This document shows, in pieces, positions 35,207 through 44,026 of a DNA stretch of 64,000 nucleotides. Origin of the DNA: Hymenobacter swuensis DY53 (GTDB lineage Bacteria > Bacteroidota > Bacteroidia > Cytophagales > Hymenobacteraceae). The position numbers and the translations under genes were made by a program. Position 1 is the stretch's first letter, and every line of letters begins with the position of its first letter. The notes beneath the pieces are model-generated. The model was given only the letters and a program-made list of their open reading frames with translations, made no database searches and had not been told where the DNA came from. The stretch covers positions 1 to 64,000 of the forward strand of contig NZ_CP007144.1 of NCBI RefSeq assembly GCF_000576555.1. Direction: 5' to 3'.

Positions 35207-36118
35207 TTAGTGAACAGACAGCCGGTACTGGAGGGGTGAGACGGCGGCGTGCTGCTTAAAGAACTTGCTGAACGACTGGGAGTGCTCGAAGCCCAGGCGG
35301 TAGGCCACTTCCCCTACCGAGAGGGTGGTGGTGGTGAGTAGCTGTTTGGCGTAGTCCAGTAGTTTCTGCTGCACGTGCTGCCGGGCGGTGAGGCCCGTAT
35401 GGGTGCGCAGCAGGTCGCTCAGGTAGTTGGCCGATAGGTTCAGCTGTCCGGCCAGCTCCTGCATGCTGGGCAGCCCGTGGCTGGGGAGCTGGTCGCCGGC
35501 CACGTACTCGGCCAGCAGTTGCTCGAAACGGCTCACCACGTCGTGACTGGCCGCCCGGCGCGTGAGGAACTGCCGGTGGTAAAACTGGTTGCAGTAGGTC
35601 AGCAGCAGGTCGAGGTGCGCCACCAGCAGGTCCTGGGTAAAGGCCGTGATGGGGGCGGCCACCTCCTGGGCCAGACGCTGCATCATGTCCAGCACCTGCT
35701 GCTGCTCGGCGGCCGAGAGGTGCAGGGCCTCGTTGACCGCGTAGCCGAAAAAGCCGTACTCCGTGATTTTGCGGGCCAGGGGATACCCCTGCAGAAAATC
35801 CGGGTGCACGACCACCAGGCAGCCTTCCAGCATTACCGGCACCTCCGACTCCAGGCGCACGGCCTGGTGCGGGGCGGTGAAAATCAGCACGCCCTCGTCG
35901 AAGTCGTAGTGCTGCTGGCCGTAGCGCAGCTGCCCCCCGGTCAGCTTCTTGAACGCAATGGTGTAGAAGCTGTAGGAAATGGTCTGCTGGGTGCGGGCCT
36001 GCATGTCCCGCAAGTCCACCACGCTGATGAGCGGATGCGTGGGCTTGGGCACCTGCAGCGTCTGGTGCAGGGCCGAGATGGAGCGCAGATGGTTCAGCGG
36101 CGGGCGGGACGATTTCAT
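35207..36118 (-). CDS. AraC-family transcriptional regulator
   Basis: A 303-residue AraC protein. The N-terminal sensing domain contains RYGQQHYDFDEGVLIFTAP. The C-terminal helix-turn-helix pair has LAGQLNLSANYLSDLLRTHT and VAYRLGFEHSQSFSKFFK. The start at 36118 (MKSSRPPLNHL) is chosen because the longer frame is arginine/proline-rich filler. It lies between an SDR and an ABM gene on the same strand. Confidence 0.88.
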   Translation of the reverse strand: MKSSRPPLNHLRSISALHQTLQVPKPTHPLISVVDLRDMQARTQQTISYSFYTIAFKKLTGGQLRYGQQHYDFDEGVLIFTAPHQAVRLESEVPVMLEGCLVVVHPDFLQGYPLARKITEYGFFGYAVNEALHLSAAEQQQVLDMMQRLAQEVAAPITAFTQDLLVAHLDLLLTYCNQFYHRQFLTRRAASHDVVSRFEQLLAEYVAGDQLPSHGLPSMQELAGQLNLSANYLSDLLRTHTGLTARQHVQQKLLDYAKQLLTTTTLSVGEVAYRLGFEHSQSFSKFFKQHAAVSPLQYRLSVH

Positions 36119-36209
36119 GCGAGCAAAGGAGAACAGGACCACCGGCCGGCGCCGTCCGGTGGCCAGTACCTGGCGCGGGCGATATGCCCGGCCAGTTGGG
36201 GAACAAAAA

Positions 36210-37043
36210 TCAGGTCGGAAAATCGGTCGACACGGACAACGCGTGCCACTTTTCGGCTTCCGCCAGGCGGTGGCGCAACGCCTGGGGTACGTATTGTACG
36301 GCATCCGAGCCGGCCAGAAAGCGCAGCGGCGGTTCCGCCTCGTTGGTGAGTTGGACGATGGCGGCAGCTAGCCGCTGCGGGTCGCCGGGCTGCTGGCCGC
36401 TGAACTGGTCCACGTAGCTGAGCGTCTGGCCCACGGTCGGGGCGTAGTCGGGCAGGACATCCTGGGCCTTGTGCAGCGACTTGTCGCTGAGCAGCTCCGT
36501 GCGGAAGGTGCCCGGCTCCACCAGCGTCACCCGGATGCCCAGCGGCGCCACTTCCTGCTGCAGCGACTCGCTTAGGCCCTCCACGGCAAACTTGGACCCG
36601 CTGTAGCTCGACGAGGCCGGGGCCCCGATGACGCCCTGCATGGAGGAGATGTTAATGATGTGCCCGGCCCGCTGTTTCCGCAGTTGCGGCAGCACCGCCC
36701 GCGTCACGTGGAGCAGCCCGAACACGTTGGTATCGAACTGGCGGCGCACCTCGGCGTCGGTGGTGGTTTCCAGGGCCCCGAGCAGGGGGTAGCCGGCGTT
36801 GTTGACCACCACGTCGAGCCGGCCGTGCTGGTCGATGACCTGCTGCACGGCGCGCGCGGCGTCGGCCTCGCGGGTCACGTCCAAGTGCAGGGCGGTGAGG
36901 TGAGGGTGGTGGCCGAACGTGTCGGCGGCGGTTTCCGGGTGGCGGCTGGCGGCTACCACGTAGTCGCCGGCGGCGAGGGCCGCCCGGGCAATTTCAGCCC
37001 CGATGCCGCGGTTGGCACCGGTAATCAACCATACTTTGTTCAT
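36210..37043 (-). CDS. Short-chain dehydrogenase/reductase
   Basis: A 277-residue SDR with TGANRGIG, NNAGYPLLG, ISSMQG and catalytic YSGSKFAVEG. The SKFAVEGLSESL motif and length place it with classical SDRs often annotated as oxidoreductases acting on ketones or retinol-like substrates. Divergent from nothing intact; the AraC gene follows it on the same strand. Confidence 0.88.
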   Translation of the reverse strand: MNKVWLITGANRGIGAEIARAALAAGDYVVAASRHPETAADTFGHHPHLTALHLDVTREADAARAVQQVIDQHGRLDVVVNNAGYPLLGALETTTDAEVRRQFDTNVFGLLHVTRAVLPQLRKQRAGHIINISSMQGVIGAPASSSYSGSKFAVEGLSESLQQEVAPLGIRVTLVEPGTFRTELLSDKSLHKAQDVLPDYAPTVGQTLSYVDQFSGQQPGDPQRLAAAIVQLTNEAEPPLRFLAGSDAVQYVPQALRHRLAEAEKWHALSVSTDFPT

Positions 37044-37280
37044 AAGAAGCGTCGCGAAGTTTTACGAAGGCAAAATTCCGCCGTCACCGTCCGGGTTTTG
37101 TAGCTCAACGCGGGGAAGTTGTAGCCCGTTTACGGTTTGGAGAGCATCTCCCCTGACTTGAGCCTGACGTCCCGGTCCGGACATGCTCGTAGCGGCGCCA
37201 AACCACCAGCGTGCACCGGCCGGCCAACAGGCACTGCCCCGAACTCAGCAGTCTCTTGCAAGTAGTGAACCGACGGCTGA

Positions 37281-37652
37281 TGCTTCCTTTTCTTTACGCA
37301 GCTCAATAGCAGCTTCCCGGAGCTGAATACTCCCACCCTGGTCGTGGCCGGTGACGCCGATGATTCGCCCCTGACTACGCGCGGGCTGGCCTGGTTCACG
37401 GATGCCTTCACGCTGAGCCCTAGGGCCGAATGGCTGCTGACTTTGTCTGGCGCTGAGCATATGCTGGGCGGCATCACGGGCTAGCTGGTTACCAAAACCA
37501 CCAATGAGAATCCTGCCCGCGTAGCCGCCGTGCAACAGCTGACATGGGTCTGTCTGCGCAATGCTCTCTATCCCGGTGACCCGGCCTGGCCGGTCGTTCG
37601 GGCGGCGTTTCTCGCCAGCCCCGAGCCCATCGGGCAACTAACCCACAAGTAA
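37281..37652 (+). pseudogene. Alpha/beta hydrolase C-terminal remnant
   Basis: The frame reads TPTLVVAGDADDSPLTTRG, then LSGAEHMLGGITG, an in-frame TAG (37482-37484), then ENPARVAAVQQLTWVCLRNA and ALYPGDPAW to a TAA at 37650. This is the C-terminal third of a chlorophyllase-like alpha/beta hydrolase, with the acid Asp and the catalytic His (GAEHMLGG) visible. The N-terminal two thirds are missing and an upstream in-frame TGA precedes it. Confidence 0.7.
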
Positions 37653-37653
37653 T

Positions 37654-37812
37654 GGATGCGCTGCTTCCTCGGCATAACTTCAGCCCCGTGGGCTCTGGCA
37701 ATCTGCAAGCCCAACAAGGCCACCCCGCCCGTACTTGGCACCAGCACCGAAAAGCAGGCGCGCACGCCGGCCCGCTCCACCAGGGCAAACCAGGCTGTCA
37801 GTCCGGCGCAAT
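37654..37812 (-). pseudogene. Zinc-type alcohol dehydrogenase (MDR) remnant
   Basis: Minus-strand frame CAGLTAWFALVERAGVRA, then VLVPSTGGVALLGLQIARAH and GAEV, is the cofactor-domain entry of MDR alcohol dehydrogenases (C-A-G-L-T-A-W...GTGGVALxGLQIA). Both ends are missing. It abuts the hydrolase remnant. Confidence 0.7.
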
Positions 37813-37840
37813 GGTTACTTCTTCCTTTGGAGGCGCATTC

Positions 37841-38560
37841 TCAGATGTTGGCGACCATGCGGCTAGCCGCTTGTGGGGCAATGCGCAGCAGCGTGGGCAA
37901 AAATTTCATGGGTCCCGGCAACGCCAGGGGCTGCCGCTGCGCTAGGGCCTTGAGCGTGACGGCCGCCACTTCCTCGGTCGTCATTTTCTTGCGGGTTTCG
38001 TGCGCGGTGCCGGGGGTGTCCGTGGTGGTCGGCAGCAGCTCCAGCACATGAATACCCTTCGGCGTAAGCTGCCGACGCAATCCTTCGGCAAAGCCATGCA
38101 GGCCCGCTTTCACCGCTCCGTAGGTCGGCGCCCGCGTGGGCGACACCAGGGCAAAGCCGGAGGTAACGAACACGAGGGCCGCCAGGGCCGGCCAGCGCAC
38201 GAGCACCTCACTGGTTAATTGGATAGGGGCCGTCAGGTTCAGCGCCACCTCCTGTTCCAAGTCTACTGCCGGGTCACTGCCCGTCGTAAAGTCCCGCTCG
38301 ATGAAGCGCCCGGCATTGTTAACCAGTACATCGAGCCGGCCAAACCGCTTCGCCACTTGGTCTAGCATCGCGGCCCGGTCCGCCGCGTTGGTCACGTCGG
38401 CCTGGATGGCCAGCGCAGCCGGGTAGGTCCGCGAAAAGGTGTCGAGGGCTTCCCGGGACCGGCCACACACGGCCACGGCGGCTCCCTGCGCCAGGAAGGC
38501 TTTCGCTAGGCCCAGCCCAATGCCCATCGTACCGCCCGTAATGAGAACAACTTGTGCCAT
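37841..38560 (-). CDS. Short-chain dehydrogenase/reductase, DltE-like
   Basis: A 239-residue SDR: TGGTMGIGLGLAKAF, VLVNNAGRFIERDF, VTSGFAL and YGAVKAGLHGFAEGL, with Tyr and Lys of the active site. The closest-looking group is the DltE/YqjQ-type oxidoreductases. It stands alone on the minus strand between gene debris and a Crp-family gene. Confidence 0.85.
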   Translation of the reverse strand: MAQVVLITGGTMGIGLGLAKAFLAQGAAVAVCGRSREALDTFSRTYPAALAIQADVTNAADRAAMLDQVAKRFGRLDVLVNNAGRFIERDFTTGSDPAVDLEQEVALNLTAPIQLTSEVLVRWPALAALVFVTSGFALVSPTRAPTYGAVKAGLHGFAEGLRRQLTPKGIHVLELLPTTTDTPGTAHETRKKMTTEEVAAVTLKALAQRQPLALPGPMKFLPTLLRIAPQAASRMVANI

Positions 38561-38804
38561 GGAAGATGTTGAGTTTACTAGTTGAAAAACATTGAATTAG
38601 CTGCCTAACCTGCTGGGCAGCATCGACCGGACTGCCCCAAAACAGGGCAGTTTGTTGATGGGGGCCTTAGGCGTTGGTGGCACGCGCTAACCCGCGCAAT
38701 GCCCAGTGCTGACTTCAGCCAGCGGTGTTTCCACGGACCGGAGGCGGCTTCGTCGCCCTTATTGGCGGTGAGGCCGGGGCATGCCCTGGCGGCGTACGCG
38801 CCTA

Positions 38805-39380
38805 TCAGCTAGCCGTGCTTTTGCGTATGCGACTGAGCGACTGGGGGGTAATGCCCAGGTAAGACGCGATGTAGTGTTGCGGCACGTTCAGGACGAGGTC
38901 CGGGTAGCGCTTCACGAACTCCTCGTATTTCTGTTTGGCCGTGCCGAAATGCAAAAAGTCGCTGTCTTTTAGGTTGTTGAGCAGTGCCACCTCCGTCAGG
39001 AGCTTGCTGAGGATGAAGAGCTTGGGAATTTCGGCCAGCAGCTGCTGCCAGGTGCGCCGGTCGAGCCGCAGCAGCTCGCAGGGCGTGAGGGCCTGAATGC
39101 CTACCTGGGTGGGCCGGTTACTGTGAAAGCTCTCCAGGTCCAGGATAAACTGGTGGGGCCGGATGAAGCACCGGGTGGCTTCTTCTTCCGGCACCCGGCC
39201 CACCAGGTAGAGCCGGCACACCCCGGCGCTGACGAAGCCTAGCTGGTCGGGGTAGTCGCCGGGGGCAAAGAAATGCTCCCCCGCCCGCAGGTGCTGCGTG
39301 ACAAACCGGCCCGTCACTTGGGTGATTTCGTCCGCGTTCAATACGCCCCCGAACCCGAATGCCTTGCGTAAATTTTCCAT
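38805..39380 (-). CDS. Crp/Fnr-family transcriptional regulator
   Basis: A 191-residue protein with a cyclic-nucleotide-binding fold (GEHFFAPGDYPDQLGFVSAG) and a C-terminal helix-turn-helix (HYIASYLGITPQSLSRIRK). The recognition helix PQSLSRIR is close to that of the regulator at 32137 (QSSLSRIR). It begins four bases after the small gene at 39385-39717, and the pair is preceded by the palindrome TTACCAATTGGTAA. Confidence 0.87.
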   Translation of the reverse strand: MENLRKAFGFGGVLNADEITQVTGRFVTQHLRAGEHFFAPGDYPDQLGFVSAGVCRLYLVGRVPEEEATRCFIRPHQFILDLESFHSNRPTQVGIQALTPCELLRLDRRTWQQLLAEIPKLFILSKLLTEVALLNNLKDSDFLHFGTAKQKYEEFVKRYPDLVLNVPQHYIASYLGITPQSLSRIRKSTAS

Positions 39381-39384
39381 AGCA

Positions 39385-39717
39385 CTACCGACGTGGCCGA
39401 CGGGGGGCCGAAGCCAAGCAGCGGGTCGGTGCCCAAACGGCCTCCGGGTGGCGTAATAGCTGCGTGTGGCGCGGCAGCTGGTCGGTGGAGTGGTCGCCGC
39501 CGCGTTGATGACCCAGACTCACCAACCAGGGTTGAGTGGCCGGGGCCAACCAATTCAGCCGTTGAGCGGGGAAATTGAGCAGGAGCGTCTCGAGTGCGTG
39601 GGCGCAATTCAGGTTCCACGGCGTACCCGCTAAATTCTCGCCGGTGGCTACCAGATGGAAGGTGGGATAAGCCCCCGGAAAACCGCAGTTGCCCGTCTGT
39701 AATGCGTTGCCTTTCAT
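39385..39717 (-). CDS. Hypothetical protein, possibly truncated
   Basis: A 110-residue frame starting MKGNALQTGNCGFPGAYPTF. The first half has balanced, coding-like composition (NCAHALETLLLNFPAQRLNW) and the second half is arginine/proline-rich, as if out of frame. No family was recognised. A palindrome 50 bases upstream and tight spacing to the Crp gene suggest it once headed an operon. It may be a damaged gene. Confidence 0.4.
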   Translation of the reverse strand: MKGNALQTGNCGFPGAYPTFHLVATGENLAGTPWNLNCAHALETLLLNFPAQRLNWLAPATQPWLVSLGHQRGGDHSTDQLPRHTQLLRHPEAVWAPTRCLASAPRRPRR

Positions 39718-39766
39718 AATCGTGGAAGTACGCTGCAAAGATTGAAGCGCTCCGGCGACATCCGCG

Positions 39767-39780
39767 TTACCAATTGGTAA
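39767..39780. promoter_or_regulatory. Perfect palindrome TTACCAATTGGTAA
   Basis: A 14-bp perfect palindrome 49 bases before the start at 39717. It matches the operator at 32089/32715 under the common form TTRCCAAWTGGYAA, and both precede Crp-family regulator operons, so it is probably an autoregulatory site. Confidence 0.65.
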
Positions 39781-39830
39781 GAAATACAACGACTGGCTAA
39801 AAAGCGCCCTGACACCTAGCCGGAGCATTC

Positions 39831-39965
39831 TTGGCCTTGCGCGTAGCAACCCCGCTCGTTTGTGCCGCGCACCACCGATTGCTCTGCCAGCCGGCCCCCA
39901 CGGCCCCAAATTGCGTGTGGGTCGGCGACATCACCTACTTTACGCCCCAGGGCGGCGGGTACTGA
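39831..39965 (+). pseudogene. IS3-family transposase fragment
   Basis: The frame LCQPAPTAPNCVWVGDITYF then TPQGGGY matches the start of the integrase core of IS3 OrfB (P-N-x-V-W-V-x-D-I-T-Y). It ends at TGA 39963-39965, where beta-lactamase sequence begins in another frame. Confidence 0.75.
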
Positions 39966-40450
39966 AAATCCCCGACAAGTTCCTGCAGTTGGTTGGGGGC
40001 CCGGCTAAGCTGATGGCCTACATCCGGCAACTGGGCATCACACCGTTCGTAGTCGAGGTATCTGAAGCAGAAATGGCGGCAGCGTGGGCCAACCAATACC
40101 GCAATTGGAGTTATCCTTCGGCCCAGCTGGATTTGTTAAGCCAAGTGGGCCGACGAACGGCCCTCTCGAAAGCCAGCAGTAAGTTGCTGTGGCAACTGCT
40201 GCTGGATACGTCGGTTGGCCCGCAACGCCTCAAGGGCTTGTTGCCGGCGGGCACGCCCGTCGCGCACCGCACGGGCACCTCTGCCACCAACGCGCAGGGC
40301 TTGTCGCCCGCTCTAAATGACGTAGGCATCATCGTGCTGCCTAATGGCCAGCATGTGGCCCTCGCCGTTTTTGTAACGGATTCTTATGCTGACACAGCTG
40401 CTAGGGAGTTCGTAATGAAGTTAAAGGTGGTGACCTTGGAGTTAGTGGGG
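39966..40450 (+). pseudogene. Class A beta-lactamase remnant, N-terminus deleted
   Basis: Reads DKFLQLVGGPAKLMAYIRQL, then QYRNWSYPSAQLDLL, GPQRLKGLLPAGTPVAHRTG and NDVGIIVLPNGQHVALAVFV. This is the second half of a PER/CfxA-like (subclass A2) class A beta-lactamase. The KTG box reads RTG. The first half, with the catalytic Ser (SxxK) and SDN motifs, is absent and replaced directly by an IS3 fragment, so the gene cannot be functional. Confidence 0.8.
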
Positions 40451-40821
40451 GAGGTTTCCATGTGCTGTGGTTGCTTGGTTTGGGCAAAGGCAGGAATCGC
40501 CGCGAGTAAGGCAAGAGCTAATTTTTTTTGTGGTCTCCCTCATGCGGCGCTGCCTGGCTGCCGGTGGATTGTGATGTTGCAAATTTCCGCCCCTGCCCCG
40601 CCGGCTGGGCGTGACCTGGCGCACTATTTTCGTGTGCGGTACATCACACCCGGCCAGCGCCCGGCGCGGTAAATCCCTATCATCAAACCAAAAGGCAGGT
40701 CCTGCCGAGCTCGTCGATCCGACGCTGCCGCGCATCTGGCCCGATTTACAATGGTGGCAATGCAACTTCACCTGCGCGGACGCCAAACGAGCAGGCCCAC
40801 TTCCAGGGACCTCAACCGGCG
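40451..40821. other. Gene-free stretch downstream of the beta-lactamase remnant
   Basis: The lactamase frame runs on without family similarity to a stop near 40672. No other gene or RNA was seen. Confidence 0.4.
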
Positions 40822-40905
40822 CTAAGCAGTCAGCCGGCTCAGAGTTTTGCGCGACACGCCTAGGTAGGAAGCCAGCAACGTCTTGGGAATCCGTTGGCTC
40901 AGCGC
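40822..40905 (-). pseudogene. Crp-family regulator C-terminal remnant
   Basis: A minus-strand frame reading IPKTLLASYLGVSRKTLSRL and ending TA plus TAG is the helix-turn-helix and end of a Crp/Fnr-family protein, similar to the intact ones at 32137 and 38805. No upstream part is present in this frame. Confidence 0.65.
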
Positions 40906-40991
40906 TGGGTATCACCCGTTCGCCATAGTGATGGTGCTCGGCAATCACCTCGAGCGGCTGTACCTTTGAATCCTACAAGTACCCCGCTACG

Positions 40992-41933
40992 ATGAAGACG
41001 ACTGCGCTCCAGGCACTCTACCAAGAACTGGCTCCTTGCACCAGCCTCGACCTGAATACGCTGCTGCCAAGCGGTATTCAGCGCGAGGTGGGCCACTTTA
41101 ACGTGTTTAATCTGGCCGACTTTTGGGAAACCAGCCAGCTGCGGCCCGGCGCCTCTTACCCCTGCCGCTCGTTCTACAAAATCAGCTTCCTGCGCAGCCG
41201 TAGCCGCGCCGAGTACGCCCACCAGACGATTGATATCGCGCCCGACACGCTGGTGTTTTCGACGCCCAGGGAGGGATTTCAGTGGTGGCCGGCCGAGCGG
41301 CAGCAAGGCCAGTTTTGCCTTTATTCGGCCGAGTTCATGCTACCCGTACTCGGGGGACTTACCCTTGACGAGCTGCCGCTGTTTCAGGCCAGCGGCCTGC
41401 CTGTATTTCAGCTAACACCCGCCGAGGCGGCGCGAACAGCGACTATTTTTGCCTATATGCACGAGGAGCTGGCCTCCGACTACGCCCACAAGTACGACCT
41501 GCTGCGGGCCTACGTGCTGGAGCTGCTGCACCTGGGCCAGAAGCGGCAGCCGGCCACCGTGCTGCACCCCGCCCACTCGGCGGCTCGCCTGGCCTCGCGC
41601 TTCGCGGAGCTGCTCGAGCGGCAGTTTCCCCTAACCACTTCCCAGCAGCAGGTGCCGCTGCGCACGGCCAAGGACTTTGCCGACCAGCTGGCCGTGCACG
41701 TCAACCACCTCAACAAGGTGCTCAAAGAGCACACCGGCCGCACCACCACCGACCTCATCGGCGGGCGGCTGGCTCAGGAGGCCAAGGTGCTGCTGCGCCA
41801 GTCTGACTGGACGCTTGGGGAAATTGCCGATAGCCTGGGCTTTGTCGATGTAGCCCACTTTTCGCACTTCTTCCGCCGCTACGCCACCGTCAGCCCGGGC
41901 GCTTTTCGGACGCAGGAAGCCGTCGTGATTTGA
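40992..41933 (+). CDS. AraC-family transcriptional regulator
   Basis: A 313-residue AraC protein with a sensing domain (SFYKISFLRSRSRAEYAHQ) and C-terminal helix-turn-helix (IADSLGFVDVAHFSHFFRRY). The linker FADQLAVHVNHLNKVLKEHTG is nearly the same as in the protein at 25372-26268. It precedes an SDR gene by 93 bases in the same direction and probably controls it. Confidence 0.88.
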   Translation: MKTTALQALYQELAPCTSLDLNTLLPSGIQREVGHFNVFNLADFWETSQLRPGASYPCRSFYKISFLRSRSRAEYAHQTIDIAPDTLVFSTPREGFQWWPAERQQGQFCLYSAEFMLPVLGGLTLDELPLFQASGLPVFQLTPAEAARTATIFAYMHEELASDYAHKYDLLRAYVLELLHLGQKRQPATVLHPAHSAARLASRFAELLERQFPLTTSQQQVPLRTAKDFADQLAVHVNHLNKVLKEHTGRTTTDLIGGRLAQEAKVLLRQSDWTLGEIADSLGFVDVAHFSHFFRRYATVSPGAFRTQEAVVI

Positions 41934-42026
41934 TTTCTACAAAAATCAGATTGAGGGGTACAATACGGGCGGTAGCGGGCTGCCGGACCTTTGTCGGGTT
42001 CATTTCAACGTAACAAACCTCCACGT

Positions 42027-42779
42027 ATGCGTACTGCCAAAATCGCCCTGCTTACCGGCGGCAGCCGGGGCCTGGGCAAGGACATGGTCCTTAAGCTAGC
42101 CCAACAGGGCATCGACGTTATCCTGACCTACCGCAGCCAGCAGGCGGAAGCCGCGGCCGTCGTAGCCGCCATTGAGGCCTTGGGCCGCCGTGCTGTGGCC
42201 CTCCCCCTCAATGTAGCCGATACGAGCACCTTTGCAGCCTTCTTCACCCAGGTCACGAACGTGCTGGTAGATACGTTCGGCACTGACAAAGTTGATTTCC
42301 TCATCAACAACGCGGGCACGGGCTTAATCGTCCCGTTTGCTGAGACAACCGAGGCGCAGGTTGACGAGTTGTTCAACCAGCACTTCAAGGGCGTGTATTT
42401 TCTGACCCAGCGGGCTTTGCCGCTGCTGCGCGACGGGGGCCGCATTATCAACATCACTTCGGCGGCTGCCCGCGTGGCGTATGCCGGCAATTCCGTTTAT
42501 GCGAGCGTGAAAGGGGCCCTGGATGTACTCACCCGGCAGTTGGCCCTGGAACTGGGCAGCGGCGGCATTACCGTCAATGCCGTCGCGCCCGGGGCCGTAT
42601 TTGGCGGCGGGGCCATGCAGGACACGCCCGAAATTCGGGCCTGGGTGAAGGAAGTCACGGCGCTAGGCCGCGTGGCCGAGCCGGATGATATCGGCGGTAT
42701 CGTCGCCTTCCTCTGCTCCGACGCCGCCCGCTGGGTTAACGGCCAGCGCTTAGAAGCCACCGGCGGCGTGGTGCTGTAG
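42027..42779 (+). CDS. Short-chain dehydrogenase/reductase, FabG-like
   Basis: A 250-residue SDR: TGGSRGLGKDMVLKL, NNAGTGLIVPF, ITSAAARVAYAGN, YASVKGALDVL, then GRVAEPDDIGGIVAFLCSD, the usual ending of 3-oxoacyl-ACP reductase-like SDRs. The start at 42027 matches the family better than 41991. A strong hairpin follows its stop. Confidence 0.88.
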   Translation: MRTAKIALLTGGSRGLGKDMVLKLAQQGIDVILTYRSQQAEAAAVVAAIEALGRRAVALPLNVADTSTFAAFFTQVTNVLVDTFGTDKVDFLINNAGTGLIVPFAETTEAQVDELFNQHFKGVYFLTQRALPLLRDGGRIINITSAAARVAYAGNSVYASVKGALDVLTRQLALELGSGGITVNAVAPGAVFGGGAMQDTPEIRAWVKEVTALGRVAEPDDIGGIVAFLCSDAARWVNGQRLEATGGVVL

Positions 42780-42810
42780 TAAACCAGCAGGCTTTAATCA
42801 GCTTTTTAAC

Positions 42811-42859
42811 CAACCGCTTACGCATTCACTGGCCTAGTCAGGTAGTGCGTAAGCGGTTG
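42811..42859. terminator. Hairpin terminator after the SDR gene
   Basis: CAACCGCTTACGCA (42811-42824) and its exact complement TGCGTAAGCGGTTG (42846-42859) form a 14-bp stem 31 bases after the SDR stop. No long T run follows, so it may be a weaker or rho-assisted terminator. Confidence 0.65.
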
Positions 42860-43441
42860 CAGCTGGGGGAATAGGTCTTCGACTGGGAGTCTTCAGCTGC
42901 TCCGACAGTTTAGCCTTTGTACCAAGGCCAAGCTTAACCCTGACCGGCAGTGCTATGACCAGCTCTGCGCGCAATGGCACCCCGCACTGTATTGTATGGC
43001 CGACCTGTCTATACCCTTCTTTAATGCGCTGCTATGTGAGGCATAAAGCAAAAAAGCAGTGCACAAGTGATTGCGGCAAATGCTATTTCTGGACCAACCT
43101 TTTAACCGTGGCCATGGGCAGCACAGTGACCCGGGTATGCCCATGGTACTTAGCGACTGAAACGGGATGATTTTCCCGGGCCTAGCAGTTGACCGCCACG
43201 GACAACACGAGTAGTGCGGGCAGGATACAAAAGTACCAGGGGGGCGGCTGGTCAGGTCTACCTAATGCCAGGCTTAGGGGGACAAATCACGGCTATTGGC
43301 ACTGGTGGCCGGCAGTGGAAAGAACCCAAGGCCGACGCATTGGCGGCCAAGAATCCTATACTGGCATTTGCCAGCCACTGCCCGCGAAAGAAGCCCCCGG
43401 GCCGGTCCCTCTACAGCAGCCCTAGTGCAGGCCGCAGATTT
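42860..43441. other. Gene-free stretch with a partial dispersed repeat
   Basis: About 580 bases without a convincing gene. It holds a partial, inverted copy of the dispersed repeat (GTTTAGCCTTTGTACCAA near 42909-42926) and a hairpin with CCATGGGCA and TGCCCATGG arms at 43112-43146. Together with the Rep remnant next to it, this looks like plasmid or IS debris. Confidence 0.45.
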
Positions 43442-44026
43442 TCAGGAACAGCCCCTGTTCTGGAACAGCTCGGGCTCCTTGCCCTTGGGGTCTTTCAGGT
43501 GCAGCATCTGCTTGAACTCATCCAGCGAGTTAGTGCGCGTGGCCGCTTTGTCTTTCCATTGGCTGACCAGCTGGTAGATCTGCTTGGCGTACTTGCTGCT
43601 CAGCTTTAGGGCCGAGTGCCGCTGGTAGGAGGTAAAGTTTTCCTTGCGATTGAAGAGCAACAGCTGGATGGGCGACGCCAGCTGAATCTGCATGCAGACC
43701 TTGCCCTTGCTGAATTTCACTCGCTGAAACATCCACAGCTTTTGGTAGGTCCGCTCGCTTTTCACCTCAAACATACGGGAGCCCATGTCGGTGTTCGCGC
43801 AGCTTTTGGTAATTCCACTGCCGCTCGGTCGGCGCCTTCACTCTTTCAGGTAGATGGTGTACTCCTGGTCCAGGGTGTCATCCCGGTGCAGCCGGGAGAG
43901 CAGAAGAAGATATCCAACTGACAGGCCGTGTAGTCGTAACGGGGCCTGGGCAATGGTGTTGTGCTAGCGGACAACCGGAATAGGAGCCGGTTTCACGAGT
44001 ACAACGGGAGTAGCTTGAGACTTCAT
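43442..44026 (-). pseudogene. Decayed plasmid replication initiator (Rep_3 family)
   Basis: Minus-strand reading from ATG 44026 gives MKSQATPVVLVKP, a TAG at 43966-43964, then LLSRLHRDDTLDQEYTIYLK, a stop and frameshift, ERQWNYQKL, another shift, then TDMGSRMFEVKSERTYQKLW, and FTSYQRHSALKLSSKYAKQI and YQLVSQWKDKA. These blocks in order match Rep_3/RepB initiators of Bacteroidota plasmids. At least one stop and two frameshifts interrupt it, and the C-terminal winged helix is missing after about KDPKGKEPE. It marks an integrated or degenerated plasmid segment. Confidence 0.8.
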
